64,000 nucleotides of DNA from Schistocephalus solidus (GCA_017591395.1 WEDG01003494.1:186001-250000); one strand, 5' to 3'; shown: positions 1 through 11,574, numbered from the stretch's first letter. A program made the numbers and translations. Notes: generated from the letters alone by a model not told the origin.

Positions 1-1319
1 AATACATACGTCCTCCGATAAGCAAAATATAAAAAGCCTTTTCGGAAGCTTTACTTGTGCAACGTTGGATCCTGCAACACACACACCCCAGTAACCCTGG
101 CAGTGCCAGCCGGGCTCCCTTCCACTCGCTGAAAAGTGTCTGATGCCATATAAACCCCCCGCAATCCTCTTAGTTATTAAAATGGGCAGTTTTCCAAATG
201 ATTACTTTTATAATTTGGCATCTAAGTCTAAAATTGCCAAGGAATATAGATACAGAAAAGGAGGTGAATCTAATCTTGTAAGATAGTTGCGTTCGATTTT
301 AGCACACGAGTGTCGGTTAAATGCCACCAAACTATAATCAATGGCATACAACAGCTATTATGTGGTTTTTAATGGAATTATATGAGAACAGTGGTCTTGT
401 GCAGCCTTGAAGGAACGGTTGAGGAGTTATAGCCCAGGTCACATAGGCCTCAGGGCCTTGCTAGTTGCACCCGAGAAATCAAAAAGCCTTCTCCTGGACG
501 AACCACCCGCTATATTGGTGATTTTTACTAGGCTTTATATCAACTTTCGGTCTGCACTTACACAGTTGAATTCAGACGGATTTACTCAAATTTAGCGAAT
601 AATTTCTGAAAAAAGTAAAAAGCAGCAATTTAAAAACTGGAGTATCCACCAGATGGAACGCAGGGGGACCCACTGATGAGCCTAACACCTCGTAGCTGTG
701 TCATGCAGTGGTGGAATATCGGCGAAACAAGTGTTAGTACCTGTGCTGCAAATAGGCTGTATCATGTAAACTCAATACATCGGTTACATAGTATCACCTG
801 CGTTTTCTGTCTGAAGCTCTGGCACCACCCATTTTCGCGGATAACAGACGATTCATCTGTAGCTGCTGAAACAACGACACATATAAACCTTCTGGGTTCT
901 CATTTCATGAGTTCCCTTGGTTCAAGGAGGGGATCAAGCTTCCTTTCCTGCCTCTACTGTGGGGGCTGTCACTCACAAAGGACAAGGTCGATTAGTAAGC
1001 CTGTAATTACCCAGGCCTTAGTCCCTACAGCTCACATGACAAGCACTGGAGTGAAGCTGAAATGGGAGGGCAGGGGGGGCGGGGGAAGGTTGGGGTGAAA
1101 GAAGACTCGGTCATGCGAAAAACTGTCCCTTCTGAGAATGAAAGGAGGCATGACTACTGCAGACGCCTCCTTTGGCGGTTTCCGACCCTACCGCCCATCC
1201 GATCAATCGTAGCAAAGTCCATCCATCGATGGGTCTGCACAGCATGTCGACGGTGGCTGTGGTTTAGCACAAAGTTTTACTTATTGGGTTCCGTAGCAAA
1301 CTGCAAAAGAGTAGGTTTG
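1..1319. other. Anonymous sequence, no supported gene
   Basis: Only short open frames (at most about 140 codons) with no recognisable domain, and no clear splice or poly(A) architecture. I see no repeat shared with the rest of the window here. Confidence 0.4.
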
Positions 1320-1593
1320 CCTTATATGGTCGCCTAGACAGGACACGGGAATGGGAACCACTCACAATACATGCGGCTTTGCGCCGAATTCCGGGGAAAG
1401 TAGGTAAGGTATTTAGGTGAAGGTTAGGGTTAGGTTAACGGTTGGGGTTAGGGTCAGGATAATGTTAAGGGGTAAGGTTTGGGGTCGTGGTGACTGTAGG
1501 GTTTAGATGTACGGTAAGGAAACTATTAATATTAAGGCTACAATTTATTTTTATATTAGGGTGCGTGTTAAGGTTAAGACATAGGAATATTTA
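1320..1593 (+). repeat. MITE-like repeat with telomere-like core, copy 1 (3' end lost)
   Basis: The copy begins with the family's terminal sequence (cttatatggtcgcctagaca, then the conserved gacacgggaa block). The internal conserved block tgcggctttgcgcc follows, then about 150 bp of degenerate GGTTAGGG-like sequence. It should end with the mirror-image terminal repeat, but after the block ataggaatatttacc it passes directly into a (TCC)n array and the 3' terminal repeat is missing. It is related to copies near 7.8, 15.0, 25.1, 26.4 and 28.3 kb. Confidence 0.7.
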
Positions 1594-1694
1594 CCTCCCC
1601 TCCCCCTCCTCCCCTCCTTCCTCCTCCTCCTCCTCCTCCTTCTCCTCCTCCTCCTCCTCCTCCTCCTCCTCCTCCTCCTCCTCCTCCTCCTCCT
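1594..1694 (+). repeat. (TCC)n microsatellite
   Basis: About 100 bp of nearly pure pyrimidine triplets replace the 3' terminal repeat of the preceding MITE-like copy. Polyserine and polyproline frames across it are artefacts. Confidence 0.95.
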
Positions 1695-1696
1695 TT

Positions 1697-2075
1697 CAGA
1701 ACAGGCAGGCTTTTGAATTTGAGCCGACATTTTTCTCCTTCATTCACATGTGCATTTTTATATTGTACTGGCCAATTTTTATCATTAGGTACTGCTATTT
1801 ACCACTCTTATGTTAACTACAATAAGGTTAGTTGCAAACGAAGCCTGTACCATTTTGAAGAAAATCTGGCGCAATTTTGCGACGCATTCCCGAATGACCA
1901 TTCATGAGATCGGCAGTTGCAGTTTTCGGTTACTATATATCTTCTGTTTTCTTCCTGTGTTATTTCTTTTGCGTACCAATTTTATCCACGGTGAATGGAG
2001 GCCTTTTTGCTGAAAATTTTGAAATGATAATTTCAAAATAAAGTGCCTCTCTCCTCCTCCTCCTCTGCCTCCGAG
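1697..2075 (+). repeat. Dispersed repeat R1, copy 1
   Basis: Shares an ordered series of blocks with 5945-6263: a ttgaatttgagccg-like start, a catgtg block, a ttggcc block, gacgcattc, then cacggtgaatggagg and ttttttgctgaaa, ending in a CT-rich stretch. Overall identity by eye is about two thirds. No coding capacity. Family unknown to me; a non-autonomous element is the simplest reading. Confidence 0.55.
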
Positions 2076-2399
2076 AGAGCTGACTTCCGGAGACCAAGTA
2101 TAAACTACCCTGTACTCTGCTTAATTGGGAAACTCGGAGGTGTACGCTTTTAACAAGATAACCAGTCCTAGCTGGCAACTCGAAAAAATGGATTTGCATT
2201 TGAAGTACAAGTCTCACCCTCGGACTTTCCCCACTATGTTTAAAATTCGATTGACAGTGTGTTAAACAGGCAGCAAGAGATTTGATTAGTTGAGTGACAG
2301 TAGTCTGGTGGCTTTGATGGCCTGAATGGTAGCGAGGCCTAATAGGCAGACAAGAATGAGAATGCACCTAGAGTGGTTTCCTCGACCTTCAAACGCGCC

Positions 2400-2775
2400 T
2401 ACCACATGTACACGTGCAACTCGGACCTTGCAGTTAGCCCAATGTGCGTTTCTACGGAGTGGCTGACTGGCAGACTGAGAGTCAGGCTGCGATGGTTCCT
2501 TCCTAATTTGGCCTTTATGGCACTCACATTCCACGGGATCCGAACCAGGCGCCGCACCAGCCAGCCAGCTGCGCCCAACCCCACCTCCGGTTTTCTGGAC
2601 TCTGTCTTGACAACGGACACAGACGGGTGAGGGAAAAGAGAGTGCAGTAGCTGCAGCTCAAGTTTACTATCACTTAAAACTAACCCACCTGCAAGTCACC
2701 ATCCCTGCACCACGGTGAACATCGTCGAAATCAACGATCTACCTGTCGTTGTACTCGTGCATTGGTTTACGCACT
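2400..2775 (+). mobile_element. LINE 3' end, strongly 5'-truncated copy (copy D)
   Basis: From about 2400 this stretch matches the 3' terminal part of LINE copies A (8000-8400, opposite strand) and C (23750-24150). Shared blocks are aactcggacc, gcccaatgtg, gagtggctgactggc and actgagagtcagg, then the terminal gcaagtcaccrtccctg block. No RT or zinc-finger sequence precedes it, as expected of a LINE copy truncated during target-primed reverse transcription. A tRNA-like B-box (ggttcggatccc) lies on the minus strand inside it. Confidence 0.65.
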
Positions 2776-3269
2776 ATAACCGATAAGTATCACCGAGATA
2801 GACAAGGGAAACGAGAATGCTCAATTTGGGCTTATATATTGTAGTCGGCCATTCATAGCACTTTTTGCAGCTACCCATCTCGAGTATTGACTGCTTATGG
2901 TTATGGAAGGCCTGTACTGGTTCTCGTGAGACAACGGAACGCCCTCTTCCGTTTTAAAATTGGTCTAGATGAACTTTATAACTCTTACGTTATTTTAACT
3001 ATTCTCAAGCGCTGCTATCAGGTCTCAAGCCAGTGGGCCGGATGGAAGAGCGTTTGAATTGTAAATCTATCCGATTCAGGCCCAACCCCGTGTCTTCCCG
3101 GCGTGGGTTAAGGGTTTGGGCGGCTGAGGACAGTAAATAAGTCAGAAATGGCTACTTAAGCCGTCCCGTATCCTTGTCAGTAACATGTATCGATTATTGG
3201 TTGCGCATCTCTATGAGTGGTCTCTAAGGGAAAACATAAAGTTTGTATTAAGTGAGAAAACTGTTGCAC

Positions 3270-3370
3270 CTGAGAATATGAACCCCCCATACCACAGAGG
3301 ACCATACGCTTCATTTCGGGGATACCCATTCCCATGTCCTAACTTTAACGATAATCCTAACCGTGAGCAG
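3270..3370 (-). repeat. MITE-like repeat, core fragment
   Basis: The minus strand reads a ggttagg-type core followed by gttaggacatgggaat and a gtatcc block, as in the 3' half of the other copies. Terminal repeats are not clear. An open frame crossing 3185-3487 is built from this fragment and the neighbouring Penelope-like piece and is probably not a gene. Confidence 0.5.
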
Positions 3371-3394
3371 AAGTCAATACGATCTCTGGGACAA

Positions 3395-3460
3395 GAGCTT
3401 TATTCACCTGACGTTTCGAATTCCAACTCGAACCGATCTTCAGAGACAGCATCTGGTACA
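3395..3460 (-). mobile_element. Penelope-like terminal fragment
   Basis: On the minus strand the order is ctgaaga, a short stem-loop, ttcgaaacgtcag, then aataaa. This is the block order at Penelope 3' ends and resembles the ends at 49428-49461 and 53416-53486. No coding sequence of the element remains beside it. Confidence 0.45.
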
Positions 3461-3489
3461 ATTAACCCTCCTCCCCCTATAATTTAGTG

Positions 3490-5940
3490 TAAAGTCACTT
3501 CAAATATGGGGGCTCATAGTCCCACGTCCTCGCCAGAAGTCAGGCCAGATGTGTGAACATAAAGCTCAAGGAACTTCAAGTTCTATCTGCCTCCAATCAG
3601 AATCCTGGCATCTACCGGCACCGGGGGTGCACTGAAGCCGTGTCTTTGTGCCTGAAACACAACCGGTAAGGAGGCGCTCTGCATAGGTTAGGGTCGCAGC
3701 ATTACCACGCTGACGTTTGAGCCAAGCGGCATACTTTGCCGCTCCATCTATCTGCCTTGAACCGAAGGAGCACCTCTGCAATGCAGGATTTTATATAGTC
3801 AAAATAAATGTGGCTGGTGACCGTGTGCAGTGTTCATAGGTACAGCAAGCAGAAGTTGGTTTGAACCTTTATTTAACGGACCTCAAAAACAAAGTCAGAC
3901 AGGCCATACCCCACTGCGTCTCAAGCTTCAAGTAATTGCCTTAAGGGTGGAGCAGCAGAGGAAAAACATATCTTCAGCAAAATAAAATAAAAAACTGTAC
4001 ACTTGTGGAAGCGAAACACATGGCGTTGAGACACACCGAAAAAAAAACAGCTGCAACGCTGATGCCTGATGTTCTGGAAAATCAATAGAAAAGGCCTCTG
4101 AACTGACGGGACCGATCACCATAACCGGGTTCTGTGAAGGCAGAGCCCCACTTGGTTACGTGTGGTACTGTTGCGCGTCACAAAGACAGACAAACATTTG
4201 AAACTGACGTTTGGCGGCTACCGGGTTGTCGGTCACGTGCAGTAGGGTCTGTGGTTGAATAGCTTTGGCCCGAACAACTTCCCTGACGCTGTCAGTGCAA
4301 AGCTGGCACACTTCACCTTCAGCACCGCAGAAAAGCAGAAAGATTACGGGACCTGGCGGAAAATGGAAGAAACTGGGTATGAAACTAAGGGCAAGATCCG
4401 GTGGGGAGTTAAAAAATGAACTGACAGGCCTGTTCCAGAAGCAGTTATCTCGCAGACCAACCAAAAAGATACGAAATTCATCTGCCGATGAGTCTAACCC
4501 CTCACTATTCCCACAACTCCATGGAACCATCGCAACCATTGAAGTGAAGGCTATTGAAGGACAGACATGAGATAAGGAAATTTGCTAATGATGCAGTGGT
4601 GTCTGTATCAAATCATTGTACGTAGCAAAGAACCTCAAACAGCTAAACAGCAGCACGCCTCTTGGAAAGACTCGAATATGGCCGACTGATGTAAAAGGAT
4701 ATAATGCGATTTCTTGTTGTTGAATTTCTATTCTTCATACTCAAGAAGAGCATGGCATCAGTCAGTGACGTTAAATATAAATTATCCAGACCTGCTCTTC
4801 CCTCCAGCAACAATAATATCAACTTTGTAGGCTTGGTAAAATCTCGAATCAGTTTGCCCCACCCTGAAACGCATCGGTTCAAACAGAGTGGTGGAATGCA
4901 GGCAATGGAGAAGCCTCAAATAACATCATCATCTCATCGTCAATCCCTGGTATTATCAACTTGCATTCAGTCATGACGGTGAACAGCAGGCTACTTGTTA
5001 ATGTTTACCATCTCAGTTTACATGAACGCTAACCAACCGAGGGACTTTTTAGGTGTGGAATTGCGCGGTCTAGTTGGAGAATAGAAACAGACCATAAGTA
5101 CGCGCCTCAATTGTATAGTTGGGAGGTTGATTTTCCTTCGAACGGGTGCCAATATGATGATAACAAAGTACGATGGACGTAGCGCGGATGACGAACAGCA
5201 ACGCTCAGGGGTACGCCCGAAAACCATATGGTCGCAAAGGTGGGCAGAGTATAAGAGCGTGATGACCTGCAGTTGGTCATCACATGCGTAACCATCATCT
5301 TGGATGGGGGAAGGATACGGCTAAAAGCCCTCATGGACCCCATCAAGAGCGGAGGGCTGAGAGGATCGGCAAGACCCCCCAACGTTTCACTCGATCGTGG
5401 GTGATGACAGCAGAGGGGGGTCGCCCTGATGTAAAATAACGATAAGCGGGACTGGGCTGACTTTACAAGGATGGCCGGTTAGGGCGACCGAGGTCACGTC
5501 AAGCGGGCTTTAAAGGTGACTTCTAACTTTGAACACAGGCGCACGCAGTTACTGACCCCCTCTTCGGACAGATGGTTCACTGGAGGAATGAACACTGCTT
5601 GTGAAAGAGAGGCGGGGGGAATATAAACAGGCCAGTTTGTCAACTCGGAGCGCATAAATTTAACGTCATTCTGTTGACGACCTGAGGACCAGCGCTCTCT
5701 CTATTTGAATATGGAAAAGATGTGACGATTGTGTGCTAGCATAGTTGAATGTACAAATGAACAACCACATGCTGTTGTAAACAAAAGAGCTACACGCTGT
5801 CATCAATACTCAAAACAGAAAAGTAATATGGAATGCTCTGTCATTTGCTTCCCTGTTAGCGAGCTGTCAAACAGAATGTCGGCTGCAGCTACTACCGAAC
5901 ACGCACACCTGCCGTCTGCACATCAATTTCTTTAACCTCT
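3490..5940. other. Anonymous sequence, no supported gene
   Basis: Only short frames, the longest 127 codons at 4156-4539 on the minus strand, with no recognisable motif. No repeat shared with the rest of the window was found. Confidence 0.35.
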
Positions 5941-5944
5941 ATCT

Positions 5945-6263
5945 TCGTCTACGGCCTGGTGGGTTTTTTAAATTGAGCCGCCATCTTTTCTGCTCTCTAT
6001 TAGCATGTGAATCCTCTTATATATACGTCGATTGGCCTATTTCACCCATTTAAAACTGAATTTTAGCCCTAGTTGTTTATTCGAACAACAAAAATGAGGT
6101 CATCAGCGCAAGACGCTGGCAACATTTTGAAGGAAGTCCAAATTGATCGATATTTAGAGACGCATTCAAGGACGATTCTTCACGGTGAATGGAGGACCTT
6201 TTTTGCTGAAATTTTTGTGAATTTTACTTTAAAAAGAAAGCGTAGCTCTCTCTCTCTGTATTG
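5945..6263 (+). repeat. Dispersed repeat R1, copy 2
   Basis: Same block order as 1697-2075, including gagacgcattc, cacggtgaatggagg, ttttttgctgaaa and the CT-rich end. Both copies have the same orientation and are about 4 kb apart. Non-coding. Confidence 0.55.
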
Positions 6264-7400
6264 AGGAACAAGTTGGGTAAACGAAAGGGGCCATGATGCA
6301 ACGGCAATTTCTAACCATACTAGGGGAGAGGCGATGGACATATTTAGGTCATGGACCATTGACTTACTTTTGTTCTGAAAAGAATCAAAAGAATATTCTC
6401 ATTATGTATATATACGGTAATTCTAATTGTCGAGCATGATATGGGAAAAATTGAAGTGTTCGAGAATTCGCGAAAAAAAAACAGTACGAAGGTAGGGCAA
6501 ATCAAAAGTGACTCCTTGTAGAGTCCTCGGAGGGAATACCGAGGGTGCAGAATAAATTTTTTTATTGGATTTAACCCAATTAGGGAAACCGTTTTCAACG
6601 CGTCTGTGTGCGTTTCATTTGACCTTGATCTCTAAAGGAAAGATATATACAAAAAGGTGCAAGTTCAAGAATATCTCAATAAGGATAATGGCCAGTGTAA
6701 TGGTTGGATTGCCAGAACCTCGACCCCAATCCTCTGACATCACAATGTCATTATTAGTAGGTAAACTTTGGCATGGCAAACTTGCGAAGGGCATTACAAT
6801 GCTTTCTAATCACGATATCACACAAAGACATGGTCGATGGAGGACAAACCCTTCACTGGCAGATGACAATCAAGAGTTTCAGAATATGTTACTCAAGTAA
6901 AACTGTCCAAATAGTCGCCAAATCAATTTCCAGTTCGAGACAGTAGAGGCGATCTAAGGATAGGAAGGAGAACGATTCCGAATGTGGGTGGCTAACGATA
7001 TATGCTGCCGAAAACAACCTTAGAATTAAAAATCTGATCACTTTTAGCAGGTCCAAAGAGCCTCAGCTTTACATCTACAACATCCCAGTTTGACCGTCGC
7101 AACCGAAGGCCACCTACTGCCCAACTAAGTGGTGACTTGTGCAACATCTACCTTATTTTCTCTTTCCTCATCCATCTTGATCGGACGGCAAGATAAAGTC
7201 AAAAAGACGCAGGTGGGCGTAGGCGGAGTAGCTGATAAGTAGCTGATGATAAATTAAGCAACTACTGCATAGGCAACCGTGTCCTTCTCTTAAAACAATG
7301 CGGGCAATTTACAGGTAAATCACAAGCAGCAAATTCGAGGTTAGTAGATGAATTTTGACAGATTTTAATGCTTACTTTGACCCACTTGTGAAAAACTCGG
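6264..7400. other. Anonymous sequence
   Basis: Short frames only (111 codons at 6565-6900, no motif). I see nothing I can name. Confidence 0.35.
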
Positions 7401-7480
7401 CCACCTCGGTGGGATTGGAACTCACACCAGCAAACGCTCTAGCCAAGTGAGCTACGAGGCCCTCACCGGAGCCATGAGTT
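7400..7480 (-). repeat. tRNA-like SINE head
   Basis: The minus strand reads tagctcacttggctagagcg, a good A-box/D-arm with pairing gctc/gagc, followed by gtgtgagttccaatcccacc, a B-box/T-arm-like block. The anticodon arm is essentially absent, so this is not a functional tRNA gene; a tRNA-derived SINE head is the better call. A 15-base piece of the B-box flank (cctcggtgggattgg, 7404-7418) recurs in inverted orientation at 7535-7549. Confidence 0.45.
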
Positions 7481-7719
7481 TAATCGCACTTGGGCCAAGT
7501 TACCCACCCAACCTACTGCAATGCATGGAATCCACCAATCCCACCGAGGCCTCTTGCAGGCGTGTGCGTGCATCCCACCGTGACCACCTAGTCTTTTACA
7601 AATGGGGCAAATGAACAACAGTTTGTTGCTCTGGCCTTCCGCTCTACTCTCAGGGACTTAAACACAAAAAGTCGGGTATATACATATAAATTCCTTCAGT
7701 ACTCCTTCATTTTTAATCC

Positions 7720-7970
7720 TGGGCCATGAGGTGTTGTCCTCAAAACGTCGGTAGGTTTCTTTCTCGGTCGGATTGTTCCCTGGCTTGTCGTCATAAAGGT
7801 GGACATTCGCAAAATTCCAGAGGAATTGGGGGTTAATGTTAGAGTTAGATGTGTTAGTGTTAAAGGTAGGGCAGAGGAGTAGGCACACTGTTGAATTTAG
7901 TGCAAGGCCACCTGCAGAAAGGGAGTTACTATACCCGCATCCAGTCGTTTTTTGACCAAAAGCACCCATT
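7720..7970 (+). repeat. MITE-like repeat with telomere-like core, copy 2
   Basis: Left end contains a block like the family's aggtggctttgcgctaaattcc (here near 7795-7830). A gttagagttag-type core follows, then the mirror block gaatttagtgcaaggccacc near 7893-7912. Having the block at both ends in inverted orientation shows that the family has long terminal inverted repeats. Confidence 0.55.
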
Positions 7971-8182
7971 TACAGGTGAGCACATACATACATGACGGTT
8001 AAACCGTCGATTACGACGCGGTCCACCACATGCTCCACGGAAGGGTGGTGCAGGGACGATGACTTGCGTGTGATTTAATTTAAAGTGATAGTAGACTTAC
8101 GCTGCATCTGCCGAACTCTCTCCTCCTCCCCTACCTGAGCCCGGTGTCATGACAGAGTAAAGAAGACCGGAGATGGAAGAGA

Positions 8183-8245
8183 GCGCAGGTGGCTGACGCA
8201 ACCGGAGCCGCCCCTGGGCGTACCACCACACCTGGCTCGGATCCC
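8183..8245 (+). promoter_or_regulatory. tRNA-like A/B-box pair antisense in the LINE 3' end
   Basis: gcgcaggtggctg (8183-8195) resembles a pol III A-box and ggctcggatccc (8234-8245) a B-box, spaced as in tRNA genes. Equivalent boxes lie on the minus strand in the 2.5-kb copy (ggttcggatccc) and in the 23.9-kb copy (tggcgcaggtgga and ggatcgaacccc). In each case they point opposite to the LINE. Either an old SINE was absorbed into the LINE tail or the tail carries an internal antisense promoter. No expression evidence is available. Confidence 0.35.
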
Positions 8246-8862
8246 ACGGAGCGGGAGTGCCATAAAGGCCACATTAAGAAGGAGCCATTGCAGCCTGACT
8301 CTCAGTCCGCCAGTAAGCCACTCCACACAAAACACACATTGGGCTGACAACGCGGTCCGAGTTATCCCGTCAGTTGGCAACCTTCCAAGCCACGGCTTTT
8401 AGCACACCGAGATAGTTTCAAGCGCGTCAGATTGTTTATAGTGAGGAAAATGCGCAGAGCTGTTGACCTCACTCTCTCCCCCACCCTCACAATCAGACCA
8501 CCATCCGCGCCAGTTAGTTGTCTGATGTGGGAGTGGGTGCATTTGCTGACGGGTCGGTGTACCCGTCTTCGCGCGCCACAGCATGACCTGGCCCCCATAG
8601 CGCACACACCAGGATTTACTTACTCAAGAGATATGGAGGAGCCATTGCCATCTGACTCCCAGTCCAATAGTCAGCCACTCGACCAACACAGCACATACAC
8701 TGGGCCGACGGCGTGGTCTGGTGTAAGCGTCAGATTGGCAGCCTTCCAAGCAACGGTTTCTAGGAAACCGTGATTTTATCAGGTATATTATGATGATTGT
8801 GAGGGTGTTGTCTATGTATTAGTGTAGATGTTGTGCGCTGATGTGGCTTAGCCTCCGGTGGT

Positions 8863-9768
8863 TTACCGGAGGTTGTCGTGGAGGTGCATATGTCCTAATA
8901 GGTCCATGCGGTGTGTAAATGTGCGGGAGCAGTGAGGGCAATGGAGGCGGGCGCATCGACTGTATGTCGGAGACCCAGGCACTGGTTCACCAGCCTCCGT
9001 GCGGTGGATTCGCAGGTGACCGACCAGGCCGATGCGTGAGTTGAAGTTGCGGGCGCAGTGTGGGCAGGAGATATCGGTAGAGGCTGAGGGGATGTCATTC
9101 ATAGTAGTGGGGGTGGCAGTGACGGTAAGAATGGCAGGAGCGGAGGGTGTGCATGGTGTATCGGTGTTGTCGGCATTGCGGTGAATTCCACTGTCATGGA
9201 TGCGCATGTGACCGAATAGGCCCATGCGATGAGTGAATGCGTGAAGAAAGTGGCGGTGACCATCTCTGCTGTGTGCTGGTGCTCCAGACACTGGTTCACC
9301 AGCCTCTGTACGATGGATTCGCAAGTGACCGACCAGGCTGATGCGTGAGGTAAATGTGCGGTCGCATTGAGGACAGTTTAAGAGAGAGTCCCCATCGCTG
9401 ATGGTGGTGGTGGTGGTGCTGGTGGTGATAGTGAAGGCGGAGGCGGTGGTGGTTGCGGTGGTGGGGTTAACAGGTGATGAGTAGAGGGATGTGGTCTCTA
9501 TGATGGTGGGAGTAATGGAATTGATGCCAGGAGTGAGGGTGGGGGAGTCAGAAGGAGGGTTGACAGAATTTGACGTAGAAATTGGAATTGTCTGATTGCT
9601 GGTGCATTGCGTCCGAAGATGTCCAACCAGGCCGATTCGTGCGCGGAAGCGGTGTTGACAGCGCGGGCATGTTGGCAGGGCCTGGGCATTTGCGATGTTG
9701 GTCCGGGGCGCTGGTGACTTTTCATGCCACTCATTTGGCCTTGGCAGCGGCGATCCGGTTGGCCTCAT
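8863..9768 (-). pseudogene. LINE copy A, C-terminal C2H2 zinc-finger domain
   Basis: This 301-codon open frame is the C-terminal part of the LINE polyprotein, presumably nucleic-acid binding. Finger 1 is C2HC (C34, C37, H50, C55). Finger 2 is C132/C135/H148/H152, finger 4 C235/C238/H251/H255 and finger 5 C277/C280/H293/H297. Finger 3 (about 173-191) has lost both cysteines but keeps its histidines and GLFGHMRIH core. Fingers sit in pairs joined by TEAGEPV linkers, and the pairs are separated by long Thr/Ser/Pro-rich stretches. The ATG at 9768 is not a true start: a frameshift separates this frame from the RT, and residues 1 to about 17 are read out of the ancestral frame. In copy B the fingers are still in the RT frame, so they belong to the same polyprotein. 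Confidence 0.8.
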
Positions 9769-9774
9769 AGATTG

Positions 9775-11560
9775 CTGAACCAGTCTTCACGGATTTTCTC
9801 CATGCCGGACTATCCTGGGCGAGGTCCTCCCAGGTCGCCGAGTTGATTTGCAGTTGCTTCAGCGATTTTCTTCAAAGTGTCCTTGTAGCGTCATTTTTGA
9901 CCTCCCTGTCGGCGAGCACCCGTAGCGACATCTCCGTAGAAAAGTCGTTTGGGTAGTCGCTCGTCGTTCATTTTCACCAGGTGGCCATTCCATCGCAATT
10001 GCACTTGCCTCAGCATGGCGTGGATGCTGAGGATTCCGGTCCGCTCCAGGACTTCCATGTCCGGGATCCTGTCTTGCCATCTCAGCTTCAGTACTCTGCA
10101 GAGGCAGCTGAGATGAAAGTGATTCAGCTTCCTGGCTTGGTTCGAGTAGACGGTTGAGGTCTGCGCTCCATAAAAGAGTGTCTTCAAGACGACGGCCTTC
10201 TACATCTTCAGTTTGGCGTTCAGGTGAATACCGTGGCGATTCCACACGGAGACCTGCAGCCGGCTGAAGGCCTGACTGGCTTTGGAGATCCGTTGGGCAA
10301 CCTCGTCATCGATTCTCGTGTTGCGCGACATCGTGCTTCCTAGATAAGCGAAGGTTTCCACATTTTTGAGTTGAGCACCGTTGACATTGATTTGGGGAGC
10401 ATCGTATTCCGCGCTGGGTGGCGGCTGGTGCATGACAACCGTGTTGGCTGTACTGATTGTTAATCCAAAATCGGCACAGCCTGCGGCAAAGAGATACATC
10501 CACCTTTGCATGTCCACCTGCGTCACGGTGTTAAAGGCGCAGTCATCCGCGAAGAGCAAGTCATGGACTGTACCAGTAGACACGCGCTTTGAAGCCTACA
10601 TACGCCGACTGTTGAGAAGGTGTCCGTTAGTTCCATAGGCGATGCGGATCCCAAGGCTTCTCATCACGATAGGCGTCCATCAGCATAGCCGAGAACATGA
10701 TACTGAACAGGTTGGGGGCCAATACGCAGCCCTGCTTCACTCCATTGGTCACTGCGAATGCTTCGGATACCATCCCGTTGTCAGTGACGCGCGCCATCAT
10801 CCCGTTATGAAGCTCAGGACAGCCGAATTTCTGCATGACTTCCACAGTCCATCGCGATTCACCGTGTCAAAGGCTTTCGTCAGCTCCACGAAGTTAGTGT
10901 ATAGATGAGTTCGCATCTCCTGGCACTTCTCTTGTGGCTGGCGGGCGGCAAAGATCACGTCGGTCGTTCCGCGGTGTTGGCGGAAGCCACATTGGCTTTC
11001 CGGGGGCAGGCCCTGCTCTATGTGACCGTTCAGACGATTAAGAAGGATACGGGCGAAGATCTTCCCGGCGATGTTGAGCAACGAGATTCCTCTGTGATTA
11101 TCACAGGGTTGCCGGTTCCCCTTCCGCTTGTAGAGATGGACGATGGTCGCGTCTTTGAAATCCTGAGGATCTTGTCCTTGGCGCCACATCTCCTGGAAGA
11201 GCGTTGTGAGTTCTACCATCAGCCGGGGCCCACCGTGCTTGTAGTCTTCAGGTGGATTTGCGTCGGATCCCGGTGCTTTACCACTGGAAATCTGCTGCAC
11301 AGCCCGGATGGTTTCTGGTAGGGAAGGCGGCAGATCCAGGTCATTGGTCGCGTCCACTTCGGGGCGCCGGTCAATGGCAGCATCAGAGATGGCTGATGAG
11401 CAATTAAGGACACTGCTGAAGTGCTCAGCCCAGCGCTTCAGAATTTGCGATTTCTCTGTCAGCAGTGTTGTGCCGTCAGAGGCGAGCAGCGGTGCGTTCC
11501 CCTTGATACAGGGGCCGTAGATGGCTTTGATGACTTTGAAAATATTTTTCATTTCATTTC
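9775..11560 (-). pseudogene. LINE copy A, reverse transcriptase
   Basis: Reverse transcriptase core and C-terminal region of the element, read from 11552 downwards. Visible motifs are KDATIVHLYKRKGNR and NHRGISLLNIAGKIFARIL (fingers), FVELTKAFDTVNR (motif A; the usual aspartate before LTKAFD is glutamate here), NGVKQGCVLAP (motif B) and [11 protein letters not shown] (motif C, intact FADD pair, near 10540-10580). The C-terminal part has [19 protein letters not shown] and RRQGGQK. Lesions: frameshifts near 10830 and 10650, a 10-residue loss after GCPEL, nonsense codons in the NSRRM region, after KLKM (10200) and after GGQK (9891). The frame then shifts before the finger domain. Not capable of retrotransposition. 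Confidence 0.85.
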
Positions 11561-11574
11561 GGTTCGCATACCGC

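Noticed and set aside
676..1098. 140-codon frame at 676-1098
   Set aside because: No domain and no splice or conservation argument; length is within chance for this composition.
1410..1480. True interstitial telomere array or chromosome end
   Set aside because: The GGTTAGGG words are degenerate, not tandemly regular, and always framed by the same MITE ends at several loci.
3185..3487. 100-codon frame at 3185-3487
   Set aside because: Composed of an inverted MITE-core fragment and a Penelope-end fragment; no independent protein signal.
7406..7470. Functional tRNA gene
   Set aside because: D-arm and T-arm are present but there is no anticodon arm or acceptor stem pairing.
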